Shown here: one piece after another, positions 1 to 6,795 of the stretch
Numbering within the stretch: position 1 is the first letter of the stretch
Layout: every line of letters starts with the position of its first letter
Origin: Candidatus Woesebacteria bacterium
GTDB taxonomy: Bacteria > Patescibacteriota > Microgenomatia > UBA1406 > HO2-37-13b
DNA: 48,103 nucleotides
Direction: 5' to 3'
Assembly: GCA_018062135.1 (NCBI GenBank)
Contig: JAGOSW010000003.1
Location: forward strand, 29,385-77,487
Made by a program: the position numbers and the translations under genes
The notes under the pieces: model-generated
What the model was told of the DNA's origin: nothing
The model's database searches: none
Seen by the model: only the letters and a program-made list of their open reading frames with translations

Positions 1-35
1 TACGTCGGACAGGTGCATGTTTTGGGTGTGTAGCT
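1..35 (+). repeat. First copy of a 35-bp direct repeat
   Basis: The 35 bases at 1-35 are identical to 93-127. The second copy runs from 23 bp upstream of tRNA-Ile into its first 12 bases. The first copy therefore carries a truncated tRNA 5' end (24-35) that then diverges. This is either a real partial duplication of the tRNA gene start or an assembly artefact at a contig edge; the sequence alone cannot decide. Confidence 0.8.
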
Positions 36-83
36 TTCCGACGTTGCTTCGCAAATCGGAATCTACGACAGCCTGGTAGAGCG

Positions 84-102
84 GTCCGACGATACGTCGG
101 AC
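84..102 (+). other. Perfect 8-bp hairpin upstream of tRNA-Ile
   Basis: GTCCGACG at 84-91 is the exact reverse complement of 95-102, with a 3-nt loop. The preceding bases 70-83 resemble a tRNA D-arm (CCTGGTAGAGCG), so 60-102 could be a decayed tRNA-like fragment. No T-arm follows and position 33 would not be U, so it is not called as a tRNA. It has no T-run and is not a terminator. Confidence 0.5.
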
Positions 103-115
103 AGGTGCATGTTTT

Positions 116-189
116 GGGTGTGTAGCTCAGCTGGTTAGAGCGCAGTCCTGATAAGACTGAGGTCCATGGTTCGAGTCCATGCACACCCA
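116..189 (+). tRNA. tRNA-Ile (GAU anticodon)
   Basis: A full cloverleaf is visible. The acceptor GGGTGTG (116-122) pairs with CACACCC (182-188), followed by discriminator A189. The D-arm is GCTC/GAGC, the anticodon stem CAGTC/GACTG encloses loop CTGATAA (anticodon GAT), and the T-arm CATGG/CCATG encloses TTCGAGT. CCA is not encoded. In many bacteria this tRNA lies inside the rRNA operon; here it is separate from the 16S gene. Confidence 0.95.
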
Positions 190-194
190 CCCTT

Positions 195-1130
195 TTAGAA
201 GTAATCGTTCTTTATGAAGATATAGAGCGTGATACTGGTTAATATTGCAATAAATCCTACGACGAAGACGAATGCTAGTGGATGACTTTCAAATGGCAGA
301 TGCACATTCATTCCATATAAACTCGCGACCATAGTTGGAATTGTAAATACAACCGTCAGAGAAGTAAGAAGTTTAATAACCTGATTTAAGTTGTTAGTCA
401 TGATTGTTGTGTAAGCTTCTCTAATGTTCTTTAGTGTACGAATGCTGTCATCAGTCTGCTCGATAAGCTGTCTGTTACTCAGCATAATGTCTTCACTAAG
501 ATCATGATCACTTTCTCTAAAAGTGAGGTAGCGGCCTGAGGTAAGCGATTCAAGAATTCCGTTCATACGCATAAGAGCTGGGCGGAAATCATTAAGCACG
601 CCCTCAATTTCTACGAATCGCACAATATCGTTATTCTTAATTTTCTGCAATCGGATTTCGAATGCTCTAATTTGTTTATTAATTTTAGTTAGGTATTTAT
701 CGTAGGTGTGGTTAATTTCCAGGAGAAATTCGAGCAGAGCTTTGTTAGTTTGGGTTGTTATTAAGGGTTTTTTCATTTTTGAAAAAACCTCAAGAAAAGG
801 AGCTTCTTCAGCACAAATCGAGGCGATAAATTTATCGGTGACAACAAAAAGCACAGGCACTGTTACGATTTGGTCTTTTTCTAGATACGGATATCTTGTA
901 AAAATGTATGCAGCTTTTCGATCTACTTCTAAACGCGGAAGCTCGTACACGTCGATACCGTCCATAAGAAGATCGAGCTCTAAGTTGAGATCCTTAGCAA
1001 GCTTTTCAAGATCTTCTGGTGTGGGAGATTCTACATGTATCCATGAGCCCGCTTTTGGTTCAGTAAGTTCTACAATGCGGCGATCCTTAATGTTTCTGTA
1101 ATAATTTACCTGCATAGAGGTATTGTACAT
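195..1130 (-). CDS. corA: CorA-type divalent cation (Mg2+/Co2+) transporter
   Basis: Inner-membrane magnesium channel of the CorA/MIT family, 311 aa. The signature GMN lies at residues 273-275 within YGMNVHLPF. It is preceded by a first transmembrane helix (about 250-272) and followed by a second (about 285-305) that ends in a short charged tail, exactly the family topology. The long N-terminal part is the cytoplasmic funnel. The start codon overlaps the glnA stop as TAATG, so translation is probably coupled to glnA. MQVNYYRN at codon 6 is an alternative start. No Shine-Dalgarno is seen. Confidence 0.93.
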   Translation of the reverse strand: MYNTSMQVNYYRNIKDRRIVELTEPKAGSWIHVESPTPEDLEKLAKDLNLELDLLMDGIDVYELPRLEVDRKAAYIFTRYPYLEKDQIVTVPVLFVVTDKFIASICAEEAPFLEVFSKMKKPLITTQTNKALLEFLLEINHTYDKYLTKINKQIRAFEIRLQKIKNNDIVRFVEIEGVLNDFRPALMRMNGILESLTSGRYLTFRESDHDLSEDIMLSNRQLIEQTDDSIRTLKNIREAYTTIMTNNLNQVIKLLTSLTVVFTIPTMVASLYGMNVHLPFESHPLAFVFVVGFIAILTSITLYIFIKNDYF

Positions 1131-2572
1131 TAGAAGTTGTTCCAGAGCATCTGGTTATACACTTCATGATGATACAAAACCTCGCCATTTTTTACTCTTG
1201 TGCCTAATTCAACAGGACTGCGTTCCGCTGCGGATTGTTTTAAGTCGATATATTTTCTTTTTAACTCATCACCTAACGTCTTTGACATGACTTTGCTTTG
1301 TCTGCATTGCACGAGTGCGGTTTGTATATTCGCTGGCAAGTACTTAACACGAGGCCTCTTATTCTTATCGTCCCTTTTCATCGGACCCTCAAGTCCAACC
1401 TTAACAATTGTATAAAGAGTTAGGTATGGATTTGCATCAGGTCCGACACTACGGACTTCAATTCTTGCGGAACGCTCATTAAATAGTGGAATGCGAATCA
1501 TTGAACCACGATCTACTTCAGAAACTTTTATTTCGTTTGGAGCTTCATAATGAGGATCGAGCCTTCTGTAGGCGTTTACGCTTCCATTTAATATAAGACA
1601 CATGTCTGCAGCGCTACTCAGTATGCGATGTACCATGTTCCATCCCATTGCAGATAAGTTCGCGCGCCCCTTTTTATCATAAAAAAGATTTTTTGTTCCC
1701 TTCGCAATAGAAAGATTCGTATGCATGCCACTTCCGTTAATACCGACAACTGGTTTCGGCAAGAAGGTGGCGGTTAAGCCCATATTACGAGCTATTTGCC
1801 TAGAAATAAGTTTATACAGTTGGATTTGATCGGCTGCATTAACTACTTCAGAATAAGAATAATTAAGTTCAAACTGAGATGGGGCTACTTCTGGATGATC
1901 TTTTTCATTTTCGAATCCGAGTGCGCGTTGTGCTTCTGCATTTCTGTCGATAAATATGCGAAGCAAATCGGAGGGCAACGAGTGATAATATCCGCCGCTT
2001 GAAGCTAGCTCAAAACCTACACTTTCTCTAAAAGTTTTTTCAGCCTCCTCGCCTTTTAGAAGAAAACCTTCGACTTCGTTCGCGGCATAAATTGTGTAGC
2101 CGTTTTTAGTGTGCAACTGTGCTGCATAATTCTTCAGAAGGCCACGAGTGTCCATTGGATACGGCTTCCCGTCTCTATCAAAGATTTCTCCCATCATAAG
2201 TATTTTTCCTGCGCCAAAAATATCGCTAGGCAGCCACCAAAATGCGCCCCAGTCTGGTTGCAGCCTGAGATCTGATTCGGCCTGGCGTGCGAATCCGCGT
2301 ATTGAAGAGCCATCGAAAGTAAGATTATCATGGCTAGAGATAAAGAATTTCTTATCGTAGTCAAGCATGTGAAAGCGGCCTTCAATATCTGAAAAGCCGA
2401 TGGTTATAGCTTTTAAATGTTGTTCCTTTGTAATTTGATCGAGAAAAAATTTCTTAGCGTCTCCGTTTTTTGAGCTGGTTCTTCTGCGCTTTATTTCGAG
2501 GTTTCGTCGTTCGAGTTCATCGTAGGGAATTTCTAAGAAAGTTTTAATAGAAGAGATATCATTATTCTGCAT
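1130..2572 (-). CDS. glnA: Glutamine synthetase
   Basis: ATP-dependent ligation of ammonia to glutamate. From the ATG at 2572 the protein has 480 aa. Recognisable family motifs are DGSSIRGF (residues 87-94), the NGSGMH active-site stretch (about 280), and RIEVRSVGPDANPYL near residue 390. An in-frame TTG at 2632 would add 20 hydrophobic residues encoded in an AT-rich leader just after the ribozyme, so the ATG is preferred. No Shine-Dalgarno precedes it. The GlnE-type adenylylation-site context is not obvious, so feedback control is unclear. It lies downstream of a hammerhead ribozyme on the same predicted transcript and is coupled to corA. Confidence 0.93.
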   Translation of the reverse strand: MQNNDISSIKTFLEIPYDELERRNLEIKRRRTSSKNGDAKKFFLDQITKEQHLKAITIGFSDIEGRFHMLDYDKKFFISSHDNLTFDGSSIRGFARQAESDLRLQPDWGAFWWLPSDIFGAGKILMMGEIFDRDGKPYPMDTRGLLKNYAAQLHTKNGYTIYAANEVEGFLLKGEEAEKTFRESVGFELASSGGYYHSLPSDLLRIFIDRNAEAQRALGFENEKDHPEVAPSQFELNYSYSEVVNAADQIQLYKLISRQIARNMGLTATFLPKPVVGINGSGMHTNLSIAKGTKNLFYDKKGRANLSAMGWNMVHRILSSAADMCLILNGSVNAYRRLDPHYEAPNEIKVSEVDRGSMIRIPLFNERSARIEVRSVGPDANPYLTLYTIVKVGLEGPMKRDDKNKRPRVKYLPANIQTALVQCRQSKVMSKTLGDELKRKYIDLKQSAAERSPVELGTRVKNGEVLYHHEVYNQMLWNNF

Positions 2573-2639
2573 ATTTAATATAAATAATGAGTAATTAAAA
2601 GTAAATATAGAGGAAATTAAAAAAGAATGCAAGAATATA

Positions 2640-2690
2640 AGTCTTTCGTCCTTTTGGACTCATCAGTACAGACACACATCTGCAAAGACT
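2640..2690 (-). ncRNA. Hammerhead ribozyme, type III (self-cleaving RNA)
   Basis: On the minus strand all core positions are present. CUGAUGA is at 2666-2660. Stem II GUCC/GGAC (2659-2656/2651-2648) has an AAAA loop. GAAA is at 2647-2644. Stem I UGCAGA/UCUGUA (2684-2679/2672-2667; one G·U) has a UGUGUG loop. Stem III AGUCU/AGACU (2690-2686/2644-2640) includes the A15.1-U16.1 pair and is the open stem. H17 is U2685, so cleavage is predicted between 2685 and 2684. Core and stem II resemble satellite-RNA hammerheads such as sTRSV. It sits 67 nt upstream of the glnA start and downstream of a small membrane protein gene on the same predicted transcript. Confidence 0.9.
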
Positions 2691-2716
2691 CCCCCTTTTT
2701 TGATCAGGTGTGGGGG
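2691..2716 (-). other. C5/G5 hairpin directly upstream of the ribozyme
   Basis: CCCCC (2716-2712) can pair with GGGGG (2695-2691) on the minus strand across a 16-nt loop. It abuts stem III of the hammerhead and has no U-run, so it is not an intrinsic terminator. After ribozyme cleavage it would lie at the very 3' end of the upstream product and could protect the small-ORF mRNA from exonucleases (inference). Confidence 0.45.
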
Positions 2717-2729
2717 GCACCATAGCTCG

Positions 2730-2954
2730 TCAAAGCCTATGCAGGAACAAATCCAGCCGAGTGAGAATCTCATATGTGATGAGCATTACCCACTGGAGGA
2801 TAAAGATCCGACACATGGCAGTCCCGACTGCGACTACTTTTCCGGTCGTGTTGCGGAAGTTGTAGGTGTGCTTCAGGTTCCGCAACTCTCCCAAAACCAC
2901 CACAACTGTGAAAGCAAGAAACACGATCTTGAACACGAGTGGATCGGTAACCAT
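2730..2954 (-). CDS. Small membrane protein, unknown function (74 aa)
   Basis: I do not recognise this protein. It has two hydrophobic stretches, residues 6-17 (FKIVFLAFTVVVVLG region) and about 48-62 (IFILQWVMLITY), separated by a basic/polar linker. The start is set by a strong Shine-Dalgarno AGGAGG eight bases before the ATG at 2954, which is exceptional in this window. A consensus promoter lies at 3015-2987. Base composition from about 2690 to 2980 looks more GC-rich than the flanking genes, hinting at foreign origin. It ends 40 nt before the hammerhead ribozyme and probably shares a transcript with glnA-corA until the ribozyme cuts. Confidence 0.7.
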   Translation of the reverse strand: MVTDPLVFKIVFLAFTVVVVLGELRNLKHTYNFRNTTGKVVAVGTAMCRIFILQWVMLITYEILTRLDLFLHRL

Positions 2955-2986
2955 TATGACGTCCTCCTGGTTTGACGGTGTGCGCA

Positions 2987-3015
2987 ATTATAGCAAAAAT
3001 ACTATAGGTTTTCAA
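2987..3015 (-). promoter_or_regulatory. Sigma-70-type promoter for the small ORF-ribozyme-glnA-corA unit
   Basis: TTGAAA (3015-3010) and TATAAT (2992-2987) are separated by 17 bp, with an extended -10 TGC before TATAAT. No promoter of comparable quality is visible between the small ORF and glnA, which supports one transcript through the ribozyme. Confidence 0.8.
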
Positions 3016-3042
3016 GTTGAGTTAAAGCTGGAAGGTTTTATG

Positions 3043-3113
3043 TGGACCCGGGGGGAATCGAACCCCCGCCTCCGCAATGCGAATGCGGCATTTTACCACT
3101 TAACTACGGGCCC
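3043..3113 (-). tRNA. tRNA-Ala (CGC anticodon)
   Basis: The acceptor GGGCCCG (3113-3107) pairs with CGGGTCC. This places a G3·U70 wobble with discriminator A, the alanine identity set. The anticodon stem CCGCA/TGCGG encloses TTCGCAT (anticodon CGC, reads GCG). The T-arm is GGGGG/CCCCC. The D-arm (GTTA/AAAT) is weak and resembles that of many tRNA-Gly genes. CCA is not encoded. Confidence 0.9.
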
Positions 3114-3150
3114 ATTGAAAACTGCTTACTCATCGTATTATACTATGTAG

Positions 3151-3981
3151 ATGAAGAGACTTATTGTTATTGGTGACTATTGTGATGACTCATTAGTGTG
3201 TCAAGAATTACAATCTGCAGTTACCGGCTTTCTTAAGGACAGCTCAGGTTTGCAAATGACTTTTGTAGCCTCATACCCTTCAACTGTACACACAGCATTT
3301 CTCCTTAATCAAATTGTAGAGACCGAAGATCGTTATGGAATTCCGCGCGAGTTAGTCTTTTTGGTCAATACTGACCCCAGAATAGACGGTGAAGAAGGTG
3401 TTAGAGAAGCAAAAGGCGCAAAAGGCGTTATTTTAAAGCTAGCAAACGGCATAACAATTATTGGTCCAAATGCCGGCTACTGTTTTTCTTTAATTAAATC
3501 TAAAATTGAAACTTTATATACATACGAAGGGTTAGAAAAAGGAAGTCAGTTTAGATCAAGGGATTTATATCCACCTGTGGTGGCATATTTAATGGATTAT
3601 CTTGAAGATGAAATGGATCTTGTTGAAAGTGATTTGAGTGTAATACCAGAATTCCGAGGAGCATTTGTTGGGCACGTAGATGGTTATGGCAACATAAAAA
3701 CCACGATTAAACACTCGGATTTTAAAGGAAAATATGAGTATGGTGATGAAGTTACTATAAAAATAAGAGGAAAAGAACAAAAAGCTACATATGCCGACAA
3801 TCTATTTGGCGGAGGTGTTGGCAATCTTATTGTATATCCAGGATCCTCCGGTTCTCCAGATGACTTCTTTCTCGAAGTAAGCGCATGGAGTCACTTTGCC
3901 GATACGAAAACACAAAAAGAACCTAAAACAGGTAAGGACTTCTTTCCAGGGGTAACTCCAGGAGATGCTATTTCACTCTAA
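3151..3981 (+). CDS. SAM hydrolase (DUF62 / SAM hydroxide adenosyltransferase family)
   Basis: 276-aa member of the fluorinase/chlorinase-like fold family whose usual bacterial members hydrolyse S-adenosylmethionine to adenosine and methionine. Family landmarks are an N-terminal strand then GDYCDDS (Asp-rich substrate loop), LVNTDPRIDG (equivalent of the VVDPGVG block), IIGPNAGYC, RDLYPPVVAYL, and in the C-terminal domain GHVDGYGNIKTTI (equivalent of IDxFGNxxTN). The first and second blocks deviate from the usual consensus, so substrate preference is less certain than family. A TATACT hexamer six bases before the ATG suggests a leaderless mRNA. It converges on the 16S rRNA gene. Confidence 0.85.
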   Translation: MKRLIVIGDYCDDSLVCQELQSAVTGFLKDSSGLQMTFVASYPSTVHTAFLLNQIVETEDRYGIPRELVFLVNTDPRIDGEEGVREAKGAKGVILKLANGITIIGPNAGYCFSLIKSKIETLYTYEGLEKGSQFRSRDLYPPVVAYLMDYLEDEMDLVESDLSVIPEFRGAFVGHVDGYGNIKTTIKHSDFKGKYEYGDEVTIKIRGKEQKATYADNLFGGGVGNLIVYPGSSGSPDDFFLEVSAWSHFADTKTQKEPKTGKDFFPGVTPGDAISL

Positions 3982-4023
3982 CTAATAGAGGGAACTTTCT
4001 TTCGAATTCATTGACATTGTCTT

Positions 4024-4048
4024 ATTGACAACACGACTGTGGCTGGAA
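4024..4048 (-). other. 3' arm of the 16S rRNA processing stalk
   Basis: This 25-nt trailer segment is complementary to the leader at 5609-5633: 22 Watson-Crick pairs, two G·U pairs and one G-G mismatch. Together they would close a stem around the whole 16S precursor, the usual RNase III substrate. rnc is present at 27979-28680. Confidence 0.85.
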
Positions 4049-4099
4049 CGCTTGTTTTTTTACTTCAGCTAAACGCCGAAGATTTGTTTAAAAAAATAG

Positions 4100-5600
4100 A
4101 AAGGAGGTGATTCACCCGCTCCTTCCAGAACGGGTACCTTGTTACGACTTAGTCCCCATCGCCGATCTTACCTTCGTCCCTTTAACAGAGCCTTCAGGCA
4201 CTACCGACTTTGTTGGCTTGACGGGCAGTGTGTGCAAGAGATAAGAACGTATTCACCGCAGCTTGGCTGATCTGCGATTACTACCAATTCCGCGTTCATG
4301 AAGTCGAGTTGCAGACTTCAATCCCCACTGAGAGACCGTTTATGAGATTAGCTTCACGTCGCCGTTTCGCAACTCTTTGTCGGCCTCATTGTAACATGTG
4401 TGTCGCCCAGAGCATAAGCGTCATGCTGACTTGACGTCTGCTTCTCCTTCCTCCCCCGCATAGCGAAGGCAGTCCCCTATGACAGATTTAACATAGGGCG
4501 AAGGTTACGTTCGTTGTCCCACTTAAGGGCACTCCTCACGGAACGAACTGACGACAGCCATGCAACAGCTGTGCAACACCCTCTAAGGCGGCCTAGGTTT
4601 CCCTAAGCTTGCAGTTGCATGTCAAGCCCTGGTGAGGTGCTTCGGTTTGTCTCGAATTAAACCACATGTTCCACTGGTTGTGTATCTCCCCGCCAATTCC
4701 TTTGAGTTTCAGCCTTGCGGCCGTACTCCCCAGGCGGCTCGCTTAACGCGTTAGCTTCGCCACACCCCTTAAAGATAAACTAAAAGAAATGCAACTAGCG
4801 AGCATCGTTTAGGGCTAGGACTACCCGGGTCTCTAATCCGGTTCGCTCCCCTAGCTTTCGTTTTTCAGCGTCAGTTTTCTTCCAGTAATCTGCCTTCGCC
4901 ATTGGTGTTCTTGATAGTATCAACGCATTTCACTACTCCTCTATCAATTCCGATTACCCTAAAGAAAACTCCAGTTAGACAGTATTACTTCCCTTCCCTC
5001 GATTGAGTCGAAGTCTTTAAAAAGTAACTTGAAAAACCGCCTACAAACCCTTTACGCCCAGTCACACCGGATAACGCTTGTAGCCCCCGTATCACCGACG
5101 CTTCTGGCACGAAGTTAGCGGCTACTTTCTAGCGAGGTACCGTCAAATCCGATAAATCGGATCTTCTTCCCTCGCCACAGCGGTTTACACCCCTAGAGGC
5201 GTCATCCCGCACGCGGTGTCGCGTGGTCAGGCTTTCGCCCATTGCCAACGATTCCTGATTGCTGCCATCCGTAGATGTGGAGTCCGTATCTCAGTACTCC
5301 TCTGGCTGATCACCCTCATGAGGTCAGCTACCCGTCATAGGCTTGGTGAGCTTTTACCACACCAACTACCTGATAGGCCGCAGGCCCCTCCCTTGGCGAG
5401 CAGTTACGCCCTTTAATCCGGGGATATCATAAGGGATTACCCCCGATTTCTCGGGGCTATCCCTTACCTAGGGGTAGGTTCCTACGTGTTACTCAGCCGT
5501 CCGCCACTACCCTTTGTCTTGCGACAAAGAGACGTTCGACTTGCATATCTTAGGCACACCGCAAGCGTTCATCCTGAGCCAGGATCAAACTCTTAAAATA
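4100..5600 (-). rRNA. rrs: 16S ribosomal RNA
   Basis: The 5' end carries AGAGTTTGATCCTGGCTCAG (5593 downward) and the 3' end has the canonical anti-Shine-Dalgarno CACCTCC (4109-4103). A1492/A1493 and the GGAA loop of helix 45 are intact. Length is about 1,501 nt with no intron. The 530 loop reads GTGCCAGAAGCGTCGGTGA instead of GTGCCAGCMGCCGCGGTAA. Helix 28 is re-paired as GAGATA/TATCTC. C1400 is T and the 806R site has one mismatch (ATTAGAGACCC). The changed helix positions covary, so the gene is functional rather than decayed. No 23S, 5S or tRNA follows; the next gene is convergent. Confidence 0.97.
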
Positions 5601-5608
5601 AATAATGT

Positions 5609-5633
5609 TTCCAACCACACTCGTATTGTCAAT
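5609..5633 (-). other. 5' arm of the 16S rRNA processing stalk
   Basis: The leader segment starts about 9 nt upstream of the mature 16S 5' end and pairs with the trailer at 4024-4048. Having both arms immediately around a single 16S shows that this gene is processed on its own and is not a broken operon fragment. Confidence 0.85.
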
Positions 5634-5672
5634 GCGCGCTCAAATGTCCAAAATAGAATAATGAGTAGGAAT

Positions 5673-5700
5673 ATTATACGTATTAAAGAGTAAAAGTCAA
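5673..5700 (-). promoter_or_regulatory. 16S rRNA promoter
   Basis: TTGACT (5700-5695), a 16-bp spacer and TATAAT (5678-5673), facing the 16S gene. It fits between the mreB stop codon (5728) and the rRNA leader. No second rRNA promoter is visible. Confidence 0.8.
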
Positions 5701-5727
5701 CAACACAAATTACTAAAGATAAACGAA

Positions 5728-6795
5728 TTATGAGTAGATAATAACGCGCTTAAGCGATTCTGGTTCTTCTATAAGTTTCATAAGTCCCTGAATGGTTGCA
5801 TCTTCGGGCCTTCTGGCTTTTATGACAGGCAATTTAATCTCATTACTTATATACTTATCAATTCCAGGGATGTGAGCCATGCTTCCTGTTAACACAACGC
5901 CACTTTTAATAAGCCCATCGACAATTTCTGGAGGAATTGTTTCAATAAGTTCTTTGATGCCGTCAACAATTTGATTTGTACAGCTCGCAAGGGCTTCTCG
6001 GATATCTGATGCCGTTACACGCACGGACTTTGGCAATCCGTTTTCAAGCGACTTCCCTCTGACAGGATAAACCTCTTTAGAATCAGTCAAAGCGAACAAC
6101 TTATTTTTCAGATTTTCAGCGGTTTGTTCGCCTACGATGAGGCCATATTTAAGATGCAAATAGTTATAGATTAGCTTATCCATATGATCTCCGCCAAGTT
6201 TTAGCACTTTTGAGCAGACGATACCGCCCATCGTAATCACTGCGAGTTCAACAGAGCCGGCGCCAAGGTCTATAACGAAGGCGGGCTGGTTTGAAAAAAT
6301 CTGCACATCTGCACCATACGCTGCTGCTATCGGTCTCTCCATAAGATACGCATGCTGAAAACCTGCCTTAATAAGCGCTTCTTGAAGGGCACGCTGCTCA
6401 ACTTCTGTTGAATTTGTAGGTACGGCCGCATATGCAGCAAGGCCTTTCTTAATAAATGTTGAGCGATAATATGGATACACAGATTTTTTCAATAGCTCGG
6501 ATAGAAGCGAAACTGTTGCATCAAAATCAGATATAATCGAATTTTCGAACGGTTTAATAATCTTAATGTACTCCGGTGACTTTCCATATATGTCTTTAGC
6601 TTCGCTTCCAAAGAAAAGCGCCTGATTTGTGCGTGTATTCTGTCCAATAAATGTGGGTTCACGCAAGACAATCCCTTTTTCTTCAATACCAAAACGCGTC
6701 ATTGCTGTGCCGACATCGACAGCTACTGCCGTTGGTTTAAAAAATAATCCAGGGTTGAAGTTGATTTGCTTTATTTTTGATACAATATTTCTCAT
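5728..6795 (-). CDS. mreB: MreB-like actin homologue (rod-shape determination)
   Basis: 355-aa actin/HSP70-fold ATPase that would form filaments under the inner membrane and guide cell-wall synthesis. Motifs: phosphate 1 AVDVGTAMTRFG (about residues 25-36), IKPFENSIISDFD, phosphate 2 FVIDLGAGSVELAVI (about 172-186), the MreB hallmark VRGKSLENGLPKSV (about 245-258), and adenosine site GVVLTGSMAHIPG (about 303-315). The usual GGG of the adenosine motif is GS here. Its ATG shares the CATG at 6793-6796 with the divergent ligase gene, so neither gene has a conventional leader. Confidence 0.88.
   Translation of the reverse strand: MRNIVSKIKQINFNPGLFFKPTAVAVDVGTAMTRFGIEEKGIVLREPTFIGQNTRTNQALFFGSEAKDIYGKSPEYIKIIKPFENSIISDFDATVSLLSELLKKSVYPYYRSTFIKKGLAAYAAVPTNSTEVEQRALQEALIKAGFQHAYLMERPIAAAYGADVQIFSNQPAFVIDLGAGSVELAVITMGGIVCSKVLKLGGDHMDKLIYNYLHLKYGLIVGEQTAENLKNKLFALTDSKEVYPVRGKSLENGLPKSVRVTASDIREALASCTNQIVDGIKELIETIPPEIVDGLIKSGVVLTGSMAHIPGIDKYISNEIKLPVIKARRPEDATIQGLMKLIEEPESLKRVIIYS

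Noticed and set aside
60-127. A second tRNA gene upstream of tRNA-Ile
   Set aside because: A D-arm-like and an anticodon-like stem can be drawn, but U33, T-arm and acceptor pairing are missing.
2573-2632. 20-residue N-terminal extension of glutamine synthetase from TTG
   Set aside because: It is encoded by AT-rich leader directly after the ribozyme, looks hydrophobic and unlike GS, and an ATG follows at 2572.
2700-3150. Plus-strand ORFs of 91 and 94 aa
   Set aside because: They run antisense to the small membrane protein with a strong Shine-Dalgarno and through tRNA-Ala; they have no promoter or start signal.
4060-4080. Intrinsic terminator after the 16S gene (CTTC/GAAG hairpin)
   Set aside because: The stem is short with a mismatch, and no U-run follows on the minus strand.
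4228-5416. ORFs of 66-68 aa on the plus strand
   Set aside because: They lie inside the 16S rRNA gene and are antisense artefacts.
6629-6793. 55-residue N-terminal extension of the ligase-like protein
   Set aside because: It lies entirely within the mreB coding region on the other strand; the ATG at 6794 starts right before the first membrane helix and fits the -10 spacing.
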